Below the pieces are notes generated by a model. The model saw nothing but the letters and a program-made list of their open reading frames with translations. It had not been told where the DNA came from and made no database searches. From NCBI GenBank assembly GCA_013398175.1, contig VZRZ01002225.1, positions 531,283-595,282 on the forward strand: a stretch of DNA of 64,000 nt, in the 5' to 3' direction. Within the stretch, counting starts at the first letter, position 1. Each line of letters opens with the position of its first letter. The DNA is from Climacteris rufus (lineage: Eukaryota; Chordata; Aves; Passeriformes; Climacteridae). Positions 1 through 12,170 of this stretch are shown here, piece by piece. A program made the translations under genes and the position numbers.

Positions 1-3000
1 AAGGGAATGATGCTCCCTAATTTTCATTTGTGAAATTGAAAACTCTGGACAATGAAAAATGGTGTAGGCAATAAAGGAGCCTTCAGCAAGATTATGATTT
101 TGTTCTTAAGCACAGCAGGCCCACAGTGACAGTATAATGGCAAATACATTGGCTTTACAGCTATTTTTTGTCTGAGATTGCCTGTTTTCTTAGCTTCACA
201 GTAATATGAATGTCCTTGTGGTTAAGATTCCTACAATACTGGCTAACTTGAGGGATACTCCTTAGCATATCCCCATCAATGCTTCATCAAGTCCTACATG
301 AACTGTCAGTCAGATCCTCCATAAAGGCTTTTTTTCCCCAGAAATCTTACAGCTGCACTGAAGACTATGACTTCTGTCTAGAGCTCATCCACACACTTCC
401 CATGACCTGGAAACTGGGTGTGGAGTGTGTGCATCCAGCAGCAAAGGAGCCTAACTGCCTTATCACCAACAATGGGATCAATAGCACAGAGGTAGAGCCT
501 TCCTCTGATGCTGTGACTGCTGCTGCCAGGGAAAGAGAGAGGAGGAGGATCTGGGTGTGGTCTGCTCTCTCCACAGAGCACGATACAGAATCCTGGAGGC
601 ACAGGGCTGCCTCTCCAGCAAGTTCACCTGGCACGGTGCCCACTGAAGGCTCTCCAAGCCTTTGGCTGCTGTTTCCTGAGGCCACAAAATAGCTGGGCTT
701 CTCACAGGAACAGCAGTACTTCTGCTTCATGCCTAACTCTCTGAAGTGAAAGCCAATATGTAAAACTGATCGTTCTGCAAAGCAGAAAATGTTTGCAAAA
801 GGGAAAAAGATTTCTTTGGTTCAAAACTTACTGACCTTAAGTTTGTAGCTTAATACCAAGGAAACCCAGAAACTCAGCTGATGGAGTTGGTGGCACATTA
901 AGAGCTACACAACCTGGATAACAAAGTGATTTCATAGATGAAGATCGAAGCCCAGAAACTGGCCTTCCTCATGAAGGTTTGTCTAAATGAGAGCGGTCAG
1001 TGAGGAAATAACTTGCCAGATTGCTTCCCACCATCTCTAGAGGTGAGATTATTGGGGCAGAAATCTTCAGTAGGGTCTTTGATTAGTCTCTAAATTCTAA
1101 TGCAATAACAACAGTAGAACTTTTTAATGTAGAAAAAGAAATACTTGGGTTTATGTCTAGACAAAGAGAAATACCTTAGAGTTTTTGTTTATTTTTTTCC
1201 TGAATTTTAGAGGATTAAAAAGACTGTTTTCATGTCGTTTTGGAAACGGCAAATTTGATCAGATCTTATCTAGACTGTTGTTGGTTGACTATAATGCTTG
1301 CAGTGCTTAATGTGTAACTTAAGAACTTAAAAGGTACATAAATGTTTGAAAACTATTACTAAAATAAGATTGAATTTGCAATGACTATTTTCCAGTTTTA
1401 CTAGCATCTGTCCTCAAAAAATCTCTTGAATTAAAAGAACTTTAATTGCACTATGAAATAAAATGCACAGGAATTTGCTTTACAATAAGAAAAGCAATTT
1501 TTAACTTTTAAAAGAAAACACCAAGACCTAGAAATGGTACAGCAAAGAAATTGTGTTACCTGTGATAGGAAGAACAATCCAAGAGAAGACCCTTGGTACA
1601 GTTTATAACCATGACTAAAATAAGCACAAGAAATGGGAAATATCACAGTGCTTTTTCCTGCTATGCATCCTGCTCTGACCTAAAATTCACATGACAGTAC
1701 AATTCGCAAGAACTAATTCCCAACTGCTAAAGAGTTACTATCTTTACAGCAACTAAAATTTTATTTCACCAGTTTGCCATGAACCATGACCTTTGCTCTT
1801 TCATTACAATCTCTTACAATCTCCCTCTGTACTAGTGATAATCTTCCATCTTACAAAAAATGGACCCTTCTTGGGAAAGAGAGGTTAAGGGATAGGTAGC
1901 AGTCAAAACACAAAGCAAATCCCCATGTTCTTCACCCCTGGATGGGTCATATATTTTTTGATTCATTGTGATTTATACTGCTCAAATACCTAATCAATAT
2001 ATAAGAAATAAACACAATAAAGTAGCTACAATAGGCAAAAAACAGAACTCCAAGTACAAATTCCTCTAGATTATTCAGATTCCAGTCCCTGAATCATAAA
2101 CCAGATTCATGGTTTTGGCCCTGGCCTCTATGTAAACAATGTGGAGGCCCCTCTTCCAGTGAGGTTCAGCTATTGCCAAAATCCTTAAGGAACAGTGTGT
2201 CACTTTCCTGAGACTGGGATGAGTGATGAGACTTTCATCAAGCTGCAGCTGACCCACATTGCTCAAGAGGAGTACTGTCCCCGGAGGAGATGAGCAGAGG
2301 GACGGCACTCCATTTTGGATGAGAAATTTCATCAAGAAATTTGCCAAGTTCTTTGACTCACACAAGTCAGAAAGTGTCCCTGGTCCTGACCTAGCCACCA
2401 AACCCACATTCTGACATATGTCTAATTGAGACCTTGGTGCTGCCCACTGATTCTGCCTTTATACAACATATTTATTGTTTCTGGTTAAGCTATGGGAACA
2501 GAACTGTGCCATTTCTTTCCCTTGCACATACGGTAACAAACAAGAAAGATGGAAAGACGAGTCAGAAATATGTTCTGGCTATAAATAGAGTTCCTTAATT
2601 GTTTAGCACGCTTCAATTATTTCATTGCACAATTACAGTTGTCAGTTCTTCACTCCAAAGAATCCTTCTTAACTGCTAATCCAGAACTATGATTTAAACA
2701 ACGCAGCATTAGGAATTTCTGTATGCAGCAAAACACAACCAATTATAATCAACACTGGCAAATTCTAATTTGACATTAGATGTAATTAACTACATGAGAA
2801 ATAACCCCTATAATAATATTCGACAGGAAGCAATGGCACCTTCAGTAACTCATGCTCAGTATTTGGTGTAGTCACAAAGTTCTTGTTGGCTTCTTGATTA
2901 ACTACCTGACACAGAGGCCTGGGATTTTTGGGTAGCCCAGGTATATGTGGTACCAAATTATTGCAAGTAAAAGACTTCTTCTATCATCTCCTACTGCTGC

Positions 3001-6000
3001 AGAGCCTAAGAGGATCCAGAAGATTTCTAGAAACCTTGGGGAAGACTGAAGAGAGCCTATGGCACAAAATAGACCTCTAATTCTGGACTCCTAAGTCCTT
3101 GACATAAAGAGAAAGGTTAATTCAAGTATGCTCTTGAAGTTTTGGTAGCCTTTTAGCTTAACATCAGGAACTGAATTTTTTCCTCAGTTTTGAAAATTTG
3201 TCTCAAATTTTAAGGCCATCTACTGTCTTGCTTTACTTCTGACAGAATGGTTTAATTTTGGTTCTTTCTGCCTGAAGATACAGTCACTCAGAGTTATCTT
3301 GTTAGAACAGCTTAATGAATGACAGCTTCTCAGCCTGACTTGGTAAATGAGGAAAGTGATTTTGCGGAGCAAATGGTCTCTCCTGTGTCCAGGTTTTCTC
3401 CCTGGTATAATCTTAACTATCCTTGCTATATCAACCGTGGGTAAGAGGTCTTACTTAGTTGAAAAATGCATCATGAAATAGGAACTATTCAATTGTCTTG
3501 TTAAGCCTTGAAAAACCAGATAACCCTAATCATAGCTAATGGATATTTTTGTAATTTGTGCGTTATCCTGGGCAAAACCAGAATGAGATGGAGAATTGCA
3601 CTAGCCCAGGCAACAAAGAGGGAAGGAGAAGGGATGCAAGTCACAGTACTGAAACTTGATATGCCAAATTTCGCAATTGTCATTGCTTCAGAGAGTTGAG
3701 TGTGACAGAGAAAATCAGTCCCATGTGGGAAGTCTGGTGACAGTGACTCTCAGTGACACAGGGAGATCGTTTTAGTTTTCATAAAATACACTGTAGTTCT
3801 TGGCATCCACCGCTTTGTATACCATTGATAACAGTATTTCTTCACACTTGCATTCTACAGCTTGAAAAATATTATCAGAAACCTCCAGGATGAAATCCTG
3901 GCCCCAGTGAGGTTAATTAAAGTTTAGCCATTCTGTTTAGGAAAGCCAGAGTTCATATTTATAATCTTCTCATTTTCTGTTATCATGCATTCTTTTTCAA
4001 ACTTTCCTTTTTCCCTTTAGAAAGTGTTCTTAGGATAACAAAGCAAACATCCCATGGATATAGAAACCTGACAAAGAATGAGCCTCTTGTGCTAAAAGCA
4101 ATCCAGACCACTAAATTTTTCATTAATTAGTATTTCTCAGAAAGTTACTGATTAGCCTCCCAGCTGTTTCCAACACTTCATCTGAAACAGCCCAATAAAT
4201 ACAAAAAAAAGTTTTCACATTTTTAAAAGCTAATAGCTCACAGCTTCTAGCTTTTGCATAGGCCAAGATGACCAGAAATAAACTGCACAAAAAATGAGCA
4301 AGGAAAACAAAGGCAAGTTCCATGAGGAACTACTTCAGAAACCACAAATGAGAAAAAATAAGATAAAAATTAAACTGCTGTACAACTGTGTCCATCACTT
4401 CTTGATGAAGGACTGTTTTTTACTGACAGTACTAATTCTTCCAATGTTAAAATACTTTTAGATTCTACCACACATATATGTGCATATGATAACTTAAGTG
4501 TGGCTACTGAAGGTAAAAGATGATCTATGATCCTAAAAGCATTTTGGACTCAGATAATTCACTGGTAAGCAGACATGCCTTTCCAAAAGAACAAATGTAG
4601 TAAAAAAAAACACTGACAGAAGCTGTAAAAAAATATGTGGCATCATATTACTCCCATAAAATGAAGTCTCTATGTTAATTTTACTCACAATATTATTAAT
4701 TGTCACCTGGGCTGAGGAGAAAATGAATCACAAACCCACTCATTTTTTGGTCCAAATGTAAGGCCCGTTTCCCTGACCTTGCCTTCATTAATAAATACAT
4801 AGCAACATTCACATTTAAAATAACAAATTAACAGGACACTTCACCGCACACACTTACATCCCCGGGGAGAAGATGAGAGTACAGACAACGTGTGACAGAT
4901 GTTAATCACATACCTTAATGCACTATTGGAAGTGGGTCAGCAATAGCAATGAAAAACACCCCACTGGAACCATAACAGAACAGGATAGAATTAGAATAAA
5001 TTGTAAAGACCTATAACACAATTAGACTGTGAATAATGAATTCTGGATATATGAGAAAGTTAGTTTTGAACATGTGATTGCCGTGGCAGGTAGTCTCTCT
5101 TTTCTGGACAGCCAGTGTCAGGATCAATATTCAGCTTTGGAGATGGCAATTAACTATACATATCTCACATGGAGATGTGGTTAAAAACAATTGGAGAGGG
5201 AAAGCAAATAAGAAATTAATTGATCTTCTTAATTGCATTTTTCAAACAAATGCCCTTTGTATAGGTCATTTTCATAAAGTCATAGACCAAAACCAGGCAG
5301 TATCTTTTCAGAGGATAAGGAGGGCCTTAACAAAGATATATCTAAGTTTTTGGAATGATGATTTATATGTAGTTTGCTTCTCATTGAATCAGGTTTCAAG
5401 AGACGGATGTTCATTCTTACTCACTCCAAAAAAACCCATGAGCAACACTAATCCCCTTTGCTAAGGTACTAACAGTGGATGTTAGGGAGGATTAGAAGGA
5501 TGATGTTTTTTTGTCAAGTAATGTTGGTCAGGGTAGAATTTTAGGCAGCAGATTTTAGTAATCTCACCTCCAGCATTGCAGCTACATTAGATAACTGATT
5601 TTTGCTCCACTGTGTCACTACAGTTTTAATTTCAGGTGACAGTCTTGTTTCAAGAACACTTTTTGTGCTGCCTTTTTGCAGTGAAGATAAAATTCAAGCT
5701 GTCTGTAAAAAGTCTGGATAAAATATTTTCTTCTCTTTTGTCTATTTGCATTGCCTCCTAAATGTAAGTTCACTGAGCAAGAACTGCTTCTATGTATTAA
5801 ACTAATGCCTAGAATAATATAACCATGATTTTGACTGGGGCCGCAGACAACTGTAACAGAAATAAGAAACAACCATAATCAGTTTGTTGAAAGAACTTTT
5901 CCTTTTGCAATCTGTCCTTAAGAGAAATGATTTTGCAGGTAGAACGATGTTTTATCCTTCGTTTCTGTAGAAAGGAAAAAAGTTAATATTGACAGAAGCA

Positions 6001-6626
6001 CTGGCCTCTTAAACTAATTTTGTTCTGACTGCAATTTCTCACAGTGGGTACAGCACTAACCTTACAAGATGGAGATAAGTAAATTCCCGTGAAATTCAAC
6101 CAAATAAAAGTTGAAGTAGTTCCAAAGTTCTTTAAACAACTAGCAAAATAGAAAAAAAAAAAAGGCAACAACCAGGTCTAATTGCAAGAGAACTAAAAAA
6201 AGAGCAATCTAAACATCTCAATTCAATAGCAAAACGCAAAAAGAAAAGTGCATAACTTAGGAAATTAGGACTGCATTTCAGAAATTATTTTGTTTGGAGA
6301 ATTGATCAACTGGAGACTTAATAAACAAATTATTCTTCCATCACATGGTGTCCCTTCAATTTCTATGTATACAAACTTCTGTGACTGAAGGACAAGATAA
6401 AAGATGTAGATGATAGCAGAGTTTATTCTATTGCTGATTCTTGTTTCAGTGAAAAGTACAACCATTGGAAATCACATGCCTAAATCCTTATTCTCACTGT
6501 AATTTCTGCACAATAAAACCTGTGCATTTTTTTCTCCATACATTATCTTAAAATAAGATAATTTAAGAACAGTCTGACACTAATGTTGAAATTACTAGCA
6601 ACATAAAACTAAGAGGATCAATGTGC
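1..6626. other. Unique AT-rich non-coding DNA, no gene seen
   Basis: No open frame here has a recognisable domain, and none is joined to another by convincing splice signals. The longest, 279-692 plus (137 codons) and 5078-5464 plus (128 codons), look like chance frames. A somewhat more GC-rich patch at about 420-700 is open on both strands, which reflects its composition. I recognise no repeat family. Remote conserved non-coding elements cannot be excluded from sequence alone. Confidence 0.6.
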
Positions 6627-6822
6627 CATAGAATAATTTAAAGCCAAGAGACCTAAGGATGTCATCTGGTCCAACATTCTGCTCAAAACACAGTGGGTGG
6701 CACTGTTGAAACTGCTCCAGTTTATCAATATCTCCTTTATAAAGATGGGTTCTAAGCAGGACAGGGTGCCTCAGATGTAGCTGCACAAGCTCCAAGCTGA
6801 GGGTTGTAAGTACTTCCCAACA
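6627..6822 (-). mobile_element. CR1: Degraded CR1 LINE fragment, 3' end
   Basis: Read on the minus strand, this stretch follows the last part of a CR1 retrotransposon. On the plus strand it starts with the inverted terminal motif 'catagaat' (about 6628-6635). The antisense of the usual CR1 tail follows, near 'catctggtccaacattctgc' (6663-6682). Next come decayed versions of the 'ggacagggtgc...cagatgt' segment that encodes the end of the reverse transcriptase ORF (6760-6777). The middle is shortened relative to the family, so the copy carries at least one internal deletion. No reading frame survives. CR1 copies are nearly always truncated at the 5' end, as here. The divergence suggests an old insertion. 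The boundaries are by eye and may be off by 10-20 bases. Confidence 0.65.
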
Positions 6823-9800
6823 CAATAGCAAATATTCCTAAGGCTTTAAATATTAAGAACTTTACACAATGGTTGAATTTTGCAAAAGGCTAAAATGCAC
6901 TTAAGCAGGGCTGTCCACAAGTGTCCCTCCAGTCTTGCCCTGAAGACACTCTTCAAATCTGTCCATCAGGACATCTGGGTGCAGCTCCCTGTCTTCTCAC
7001 AGGAAAAGGTCTCTGAAGGGATGAGACAACTCAAGGATTTTACCCAATAATTGTTTTCACAATTCAACATTTTTAGTCTATGTGGTACAATGCTGCAAAA
7101 TGTATGCAGGTGGAAAGTAAACCAGGTGCTCATTGATGGGAGAGATGCAGTCCCAAAAAGCAGGTGCCTTTCCACAGCCGCTTTAGGCTGGCAGCTGCTT
7201 CCCACTGCCACATTTGAAGTGCCAGACCTCCAAAGGCAGGGTATATGGTAAATCGTGAACAGGAAACAGACTACTTGTGTTGTCTACATAACAAGAGAGT
7301 CTATGTTTTGCTGGAATGGTTTTGAAAGATTAAACAACAGGAGAAGTCTGCGGGAGAGAGATGCTGGGGCAATTGGAAGGGAAAAATAATACTTGTTCAT
7401 CTTGTAAAATTATCAGTTGTTTCAGACAACTTTTCACTACCAGGGCAGCTGCTGGTCTTCCCCATAGTAAACATGGTGAGACTGATTTCAGCTTTAAACC
7501 TGAATAGAGATGAATGTGTTGGGATCTCCCACATGGGCTGCCATGGGGAGGAGAAAGGGGCTGTGCCACAAAGGCACTTGCTCTGATAGAAGAGCTCATG
7601 CAAGAGGGAGGTCCATCAAAAAAAGCCCCAGTTTGTTTGTTATATTGTCTAAGTCAAAATTAAGCATTTAAGGATGCCTTGTGTGGTCAGTACTTTATGC
7701 TTCATCGTCTAGAGTCATAACTAATTTGACTAAATTGTAACAGGTAGTGAAGATAAATACAACTTCATTCTGAAACAGAGTCCCTGAGCTCTCCTGCCAT
7801 GACATGGTTAAGTATTCACTACATAGCTGTTTATATCATTTAAATCTTTGGTGTATTTTATTTTGTATCTCAGTTATGGAGTAGGTTGAAACTACTCATA
7901 TTAGTCTTGGTAACTCTTGAGAAAAATGTCAAAACAAAATGTGCTGGAATTCAAGAAGGATTATAAATACACTGAGGGATAAGATAGGAACTAGTTTAAG
8001 CTTTAACTATCATATGTCAAAAGTTATTTTCTAGTGGGTTTGAAATATGCTACTTCTTTTTTTATTTTATTTTAGTCCAGGATTGAGACAAGGAAAGTGT
8101 TCAAGTGTAGGAACCGTTCAGGTTGTTTAGTGGCAGTTCCCTACAGGGGTTAATAAAGGGAGAGGATGAATCCACTAGAAAAAAGCCTAAACTCAAAACC
8201 TCAGATGATAACAGGCTAAATTCTGGAGAGCAGGTATGAAACTTAAAACAAGATTTGTATCCAAGCACGGCACCAACACTGTGAACATCAAAGAGAAAGA
8301 TTTTTAATGTTTTGTGTGCCAAATCCTTCATCTACCAATATCAGTGGATGCAAGCTGTCAAGTGCCAGTCTTAGAAGTGTTGGTTATTAAATTACTATAG
8401 TTAAAAACTTAAAATATTGTCTCTTTTGAGATTGTGTGAGAAGGTGCATAGAATGATTGGGCTGGTGCTTGCATTTTTTGCTTGTATTCACCTACATGAA
8501 TACTAGACAGAACACAGCCCCCATGCAAACTTCCCTGAGTACAAATCCCTGTAAAAGTTGTCACTGGCTCCTACATTTCAGGTTAGGAGACAGGCTGAAG
8601 CTCTGTCTTGCAATAAAGCACATTTTCACAACTTTAGCAGGGTAATCTCATAAATCACTTTCTTTAAAGAGACATCCAAAAGAAAACCCGTGTGGGAGAC
8701 TAATTATGATTATAGATAAGCAATTTGGAAGAAGGAGGTCTGCCGGTGAGAGAAACATTCCAAGAGATGATGATAACCTCAATTCCCACCTAAATTAATT
8801 GCCAGAAAAGATTCACCCAATAAGAAATAACTTCTATTGCTATTTCACTCCATGCTAAAGAAGCAATTTAGGATGAAATTGTGTGGCTCTAGAAGACAAC
8901 TAATATTCTTACTGATTCAAATATTTTAATTGAAATAGATACTATCCTGTCTTTTTTACTTTTATTCTTATGAGTGATGTTGATAGAGTCTTCAGTAAGT
9001 AGTTTTCTGTTAACAGGCTCAAGCAGTTCAAGAGAATGCTCAGAAAAGAAATAACATTAGAGGTTGAAGAAAGAAGCATGACTGTGAGAGTTCAATATGG
9101 AAATAAGCAAGAAAACAACCTCAAAACAATATGTCTGAGGTGACAGCAGGGGATTTACTCACAGGTCTTGACTCTATGTTTGCAACAAGGACTCCTGGTG
9201 GGAGGGAATTGATAAAGCAGAGGGCAAACTTAGCTGGGAACCATGAACTTGGTTGTAAAAACATGTAGTGGTTCTGCTTGAGCACTTTCAAATCTATTCT
9301 GTTCTCAAAACAGCAAAAAAATTGTGGAAACAGTGAAAATATGTTTTTATTGAGGTTGCCAATTCATAAGAACCATATGAATCATATTTTCTCCTTTTAC
9401 CTATTCACAAGCAATGTTTCTACCATATCTTAAGTATTTCCTTTTGGCCACAAACTATCATGTACATTTACTGACCACCTAATAATTAATACCCTCTGAG
9501 CTAACTTTGTTAGGTGTTGTGAGCAAGTCTCCTATCACATGATTCTTTTCCTTATTATATATGAAAATATTTATTCTTAAGGATTATTTTCCAATTTCCC
9601 CTTAAAAATGAGAAGATCGAGAGAATTATCTGCAGCTCAGGTAGGTCAAACTGCTGTAACTCTAAACAAACCTGCTCCAGTACTAAAAATGGAAATACTT
9701 GGTAGAAAAGAATCATCAGTAGTGCCTGCACATTAATGTTTATCCAAAGTTTTAAATGGAGGAACCACTAAATAAAAAGAATACACTTTTTAAATACGCT

Positions 9801-10588
9801 TTCAAGTTAAAAAAAAAAATCAAAATATTTGTCTGTTCTATGACAACAATGAATGCAACACAAACTTAGGTTTGATGAAGGCACTAGCCCAGGTTTATGA
9901 AAGCATCTGAGTTGGCAATCTAACATATCACTAGGCAATAAGATTTTGGAAAGAAAGTTATAAGCACAGGACTTCACCACCATTCTATCTAATTGCCTGA
10001 CATTAAAGAAACAAGCTGTTTTCTGAGGTTTGCTAGTTTCCATTGCCATAAAATGAAGCTTCCACAAGTTTTCTTTATAAATCAAAACACCATGGAAACA
10101 CAGAGAAGCGTTTAGGAAAAACTGACAATCGGATCCCCTCAGACTTATGATCGGTACCAACCCCACCAGACTGCTTTCTTTTTCTTGACCCTGTTTTCTC
10201 AAAGCATTTTTTCTCTTTCCTCCACTTTATGCTCTGAGGACAGAAGCTCCTCCACAGAACCCGAAACACTCTGTAACGTATCACTTAAGAGATGTAAAAT
10301 CCGATTAGGAATCCAAATTCTCCTAACTTCACTTACATGACAACACCCAGTGGCTTCTGTAGGACTGCTAATATAACTGCAAATTGAATATGCTCTGAAG
10401 CCACAGCATACATTTAGTTCTACATAAGGGTATTTCTTGAGCAGTTTTCTGGACCTGTGGGCACTTTTTACAGACTCACATTGTGTGTTAATTCATGCAA
10501 AGCCGAAAATTCAAGTCACTGAGTCGAATTCTGCAGAAGAAATTAAAGTCTGCCAGAAGTAGTTTGTAAAGATACGTAGTATAGCCAC
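6823..10588. other. Unique non-coding DNA, no gene seen
   Basis: Short open frames occur on both strands, the longest being 131 codons at 9807-10202 minus, and none resembles a known family. The stretch 8058-8234 begins with a pyrimidine tract and AG and ends near a GT, but all three frames between them contain stops, so it is not a coding exon. No repeat family was recognised. Confidence 0.55.
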
Positions 10589-10643
10589 AAAAAAAAAAAA
10601 AAAAAAAAAAAAANNNNNNNNNNNNNNNNNNNAAAAAAAAAAA
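10589..10643. repeat. Poly-A tract interrupted by an assembly gap
   Basis: A run of 25 A (10589-10613) is followed by 19 N (10614-10632) and 11 more A (10633-10643). The gap therefore falls inside a homopolymer, and its true length is unknown. It may be the tail of a retroposed sequence read on the plus strand, but no element is recognisable immediately upstream. Confidence 0.95.
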
Positions 10644-12146
10644 GCCCTTCAAAAGAAGATATCAAGTTTGTATGGCCTTTCCTCCATTCAGCTCCCCCTA
10701 TGCCCTTTCCAGGACAGAGTCAGTAAGGCTACGCCCTGAAACTGCACAGTGGTGAAAAGTCTCTGAAGATCCTGAAAAGAGCATCCCATGGCAAAGGATG
10801 GTATGGCACCAATTGGAGTGTGTGGGCTTGCCTTTGATAATCTGAAGTTTCTCTTAGATCCCAACCTGCAGAGTAGAGTCCTTGTTCAGTTTCCATATCT
10901 GAGTCATACTTTTGCTCAGCTGGAAACTACTCTCATTTTGCTGTTTTATAAAAGGTATCTGATCCAGACTCCTTGGAATGCAGAAGAGCTACTGGTGAAA
11001 TATACAGAAGGTGTATCAATAAAAATAATGTATAATTTGGCTTTTCAATTTTAGTGAACTCAATAATGAAAAATTATACAATATCAGTTTAAACTTACTG
11101 TTTGGCCAACTCTGCTGCTGACCTTTTTTATTTTCTTCTCTGGGGAGACTTTACTGACCATCTCCATGGAGAAACTGAATGACAGAGATAAGAATCACAT
11201 AACTGAAAGTCAAATGTCTAGACTTTGGCCCCAATTTGTTTTATTTTAATACAGTCATTGCATAATTGCTTGCAAGTATCTTTTCAGTTCTCACAACTCT
11301 AAAATTTATATCACCCTGGTTAGCTAGCATTCATGAAATACATAACACTCATAAAACTGATAACAATATGAACAAAAAATGCTGGGGGGAAAGATGATTT
11401 GCAGACACTATCTGATACTATTGATTAATTTATCTGTATTGATACACTAATATTCGAGAAATATGCAAATTTTGCACAGTCAGGAAATGATATGTTTATT
11501 TTAAAGCAGTAAGAGTTTTTGTAAGGGGATTCATAGCTTTTCTCTCTCACAACTCACAAGTGAGCTCCTTTACACGAATCCCAAGTGGGGAGTAATACAG
11601 TCTAGTGATGGTGAGCAGAGTGTACTTCCTTCTTTCCACACACAAGATATTTGCTGCCCTTCATCCTCTCTACCTGCTCGTATGGAAAGCACTGGCTGCT
11701 TTTCAGTTCATGCAGAAGTCCTGACTCTTCCTTTGGATATCAGACATGGAGTGTGCACACCTTGGGCTCTCTTGGAAGAGTTTGATGCCTAAGGCTTTTT
11801 GAGCAAATCCTATGTGGACTTGTATTTGAATGTGTAACAAACTGTTCTGAAGATAAGACTGCAAATAAACAACTTGAATCTTTTGGCAATGTCTGTTTAA
11901 TATGGCTTTTTGAAGGCAAGAGAGTTTCTCCACACTGGGCTTTTGATCAAATTCTGTAACTCTTATGTGCAAAGAACAACCATTGAACCTGTTATTTTAG
12001 ACTAATGCTAGAAGATTCCAGCTTTCACCTATGTCCATTTATGACGTAATTTACTGAGATGAAAGCCATCAGGAGTGAAATTAGTTTTAGAAAAAGTCTA
12101 ATAGTTTACAAGCACTTGTTTAGCCAAGCTCAGATGACCTAACTGC

Positions 12147-12170
12147 AATAAAATAAAATAAAATAAAAAT
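12147..12170. repeat. (AAAAT)n short tandem repeat
   Basis: About five units of a pentanucleotide AAAAT-type microsatellite, nearly perfect. It is short enough to be of little structural consequence but could be polymorphic. Confidence 0.85.

Noticed and set aside
279..692. 137-codon plus frame
   Set aside because: The same segment is open in several frames on both strands, which points to a GC-richer patch with few stops and not to coding.
2075..2415. 110-codon minus frame and a plus-strand frame ending at about 2415 with Lys/Phe-rich peptide
   Set aside because: The two strands compete, the plus frame hits a stop at about 2251, and neither resembles a known protein. A decayed pseudogene cannot be excluded but is not supported.
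3395..3439. Possible short hydrophobic exon between CCAG and GTAAGA
   Set aside because: The upstream pyrimidine tract is short and no partner exon is seen. The hydrophobic peptide is typical of translated T-rich DNA.
5078..5464. 128-codon plus open frame
   Set aside because: The peptide has no family resemblance and there are no flanking splice sites of note.
8077..8234. Exon-like segment with pyrimidine tract, AG and GT
   Set aside because: All three reading frames contain stops.
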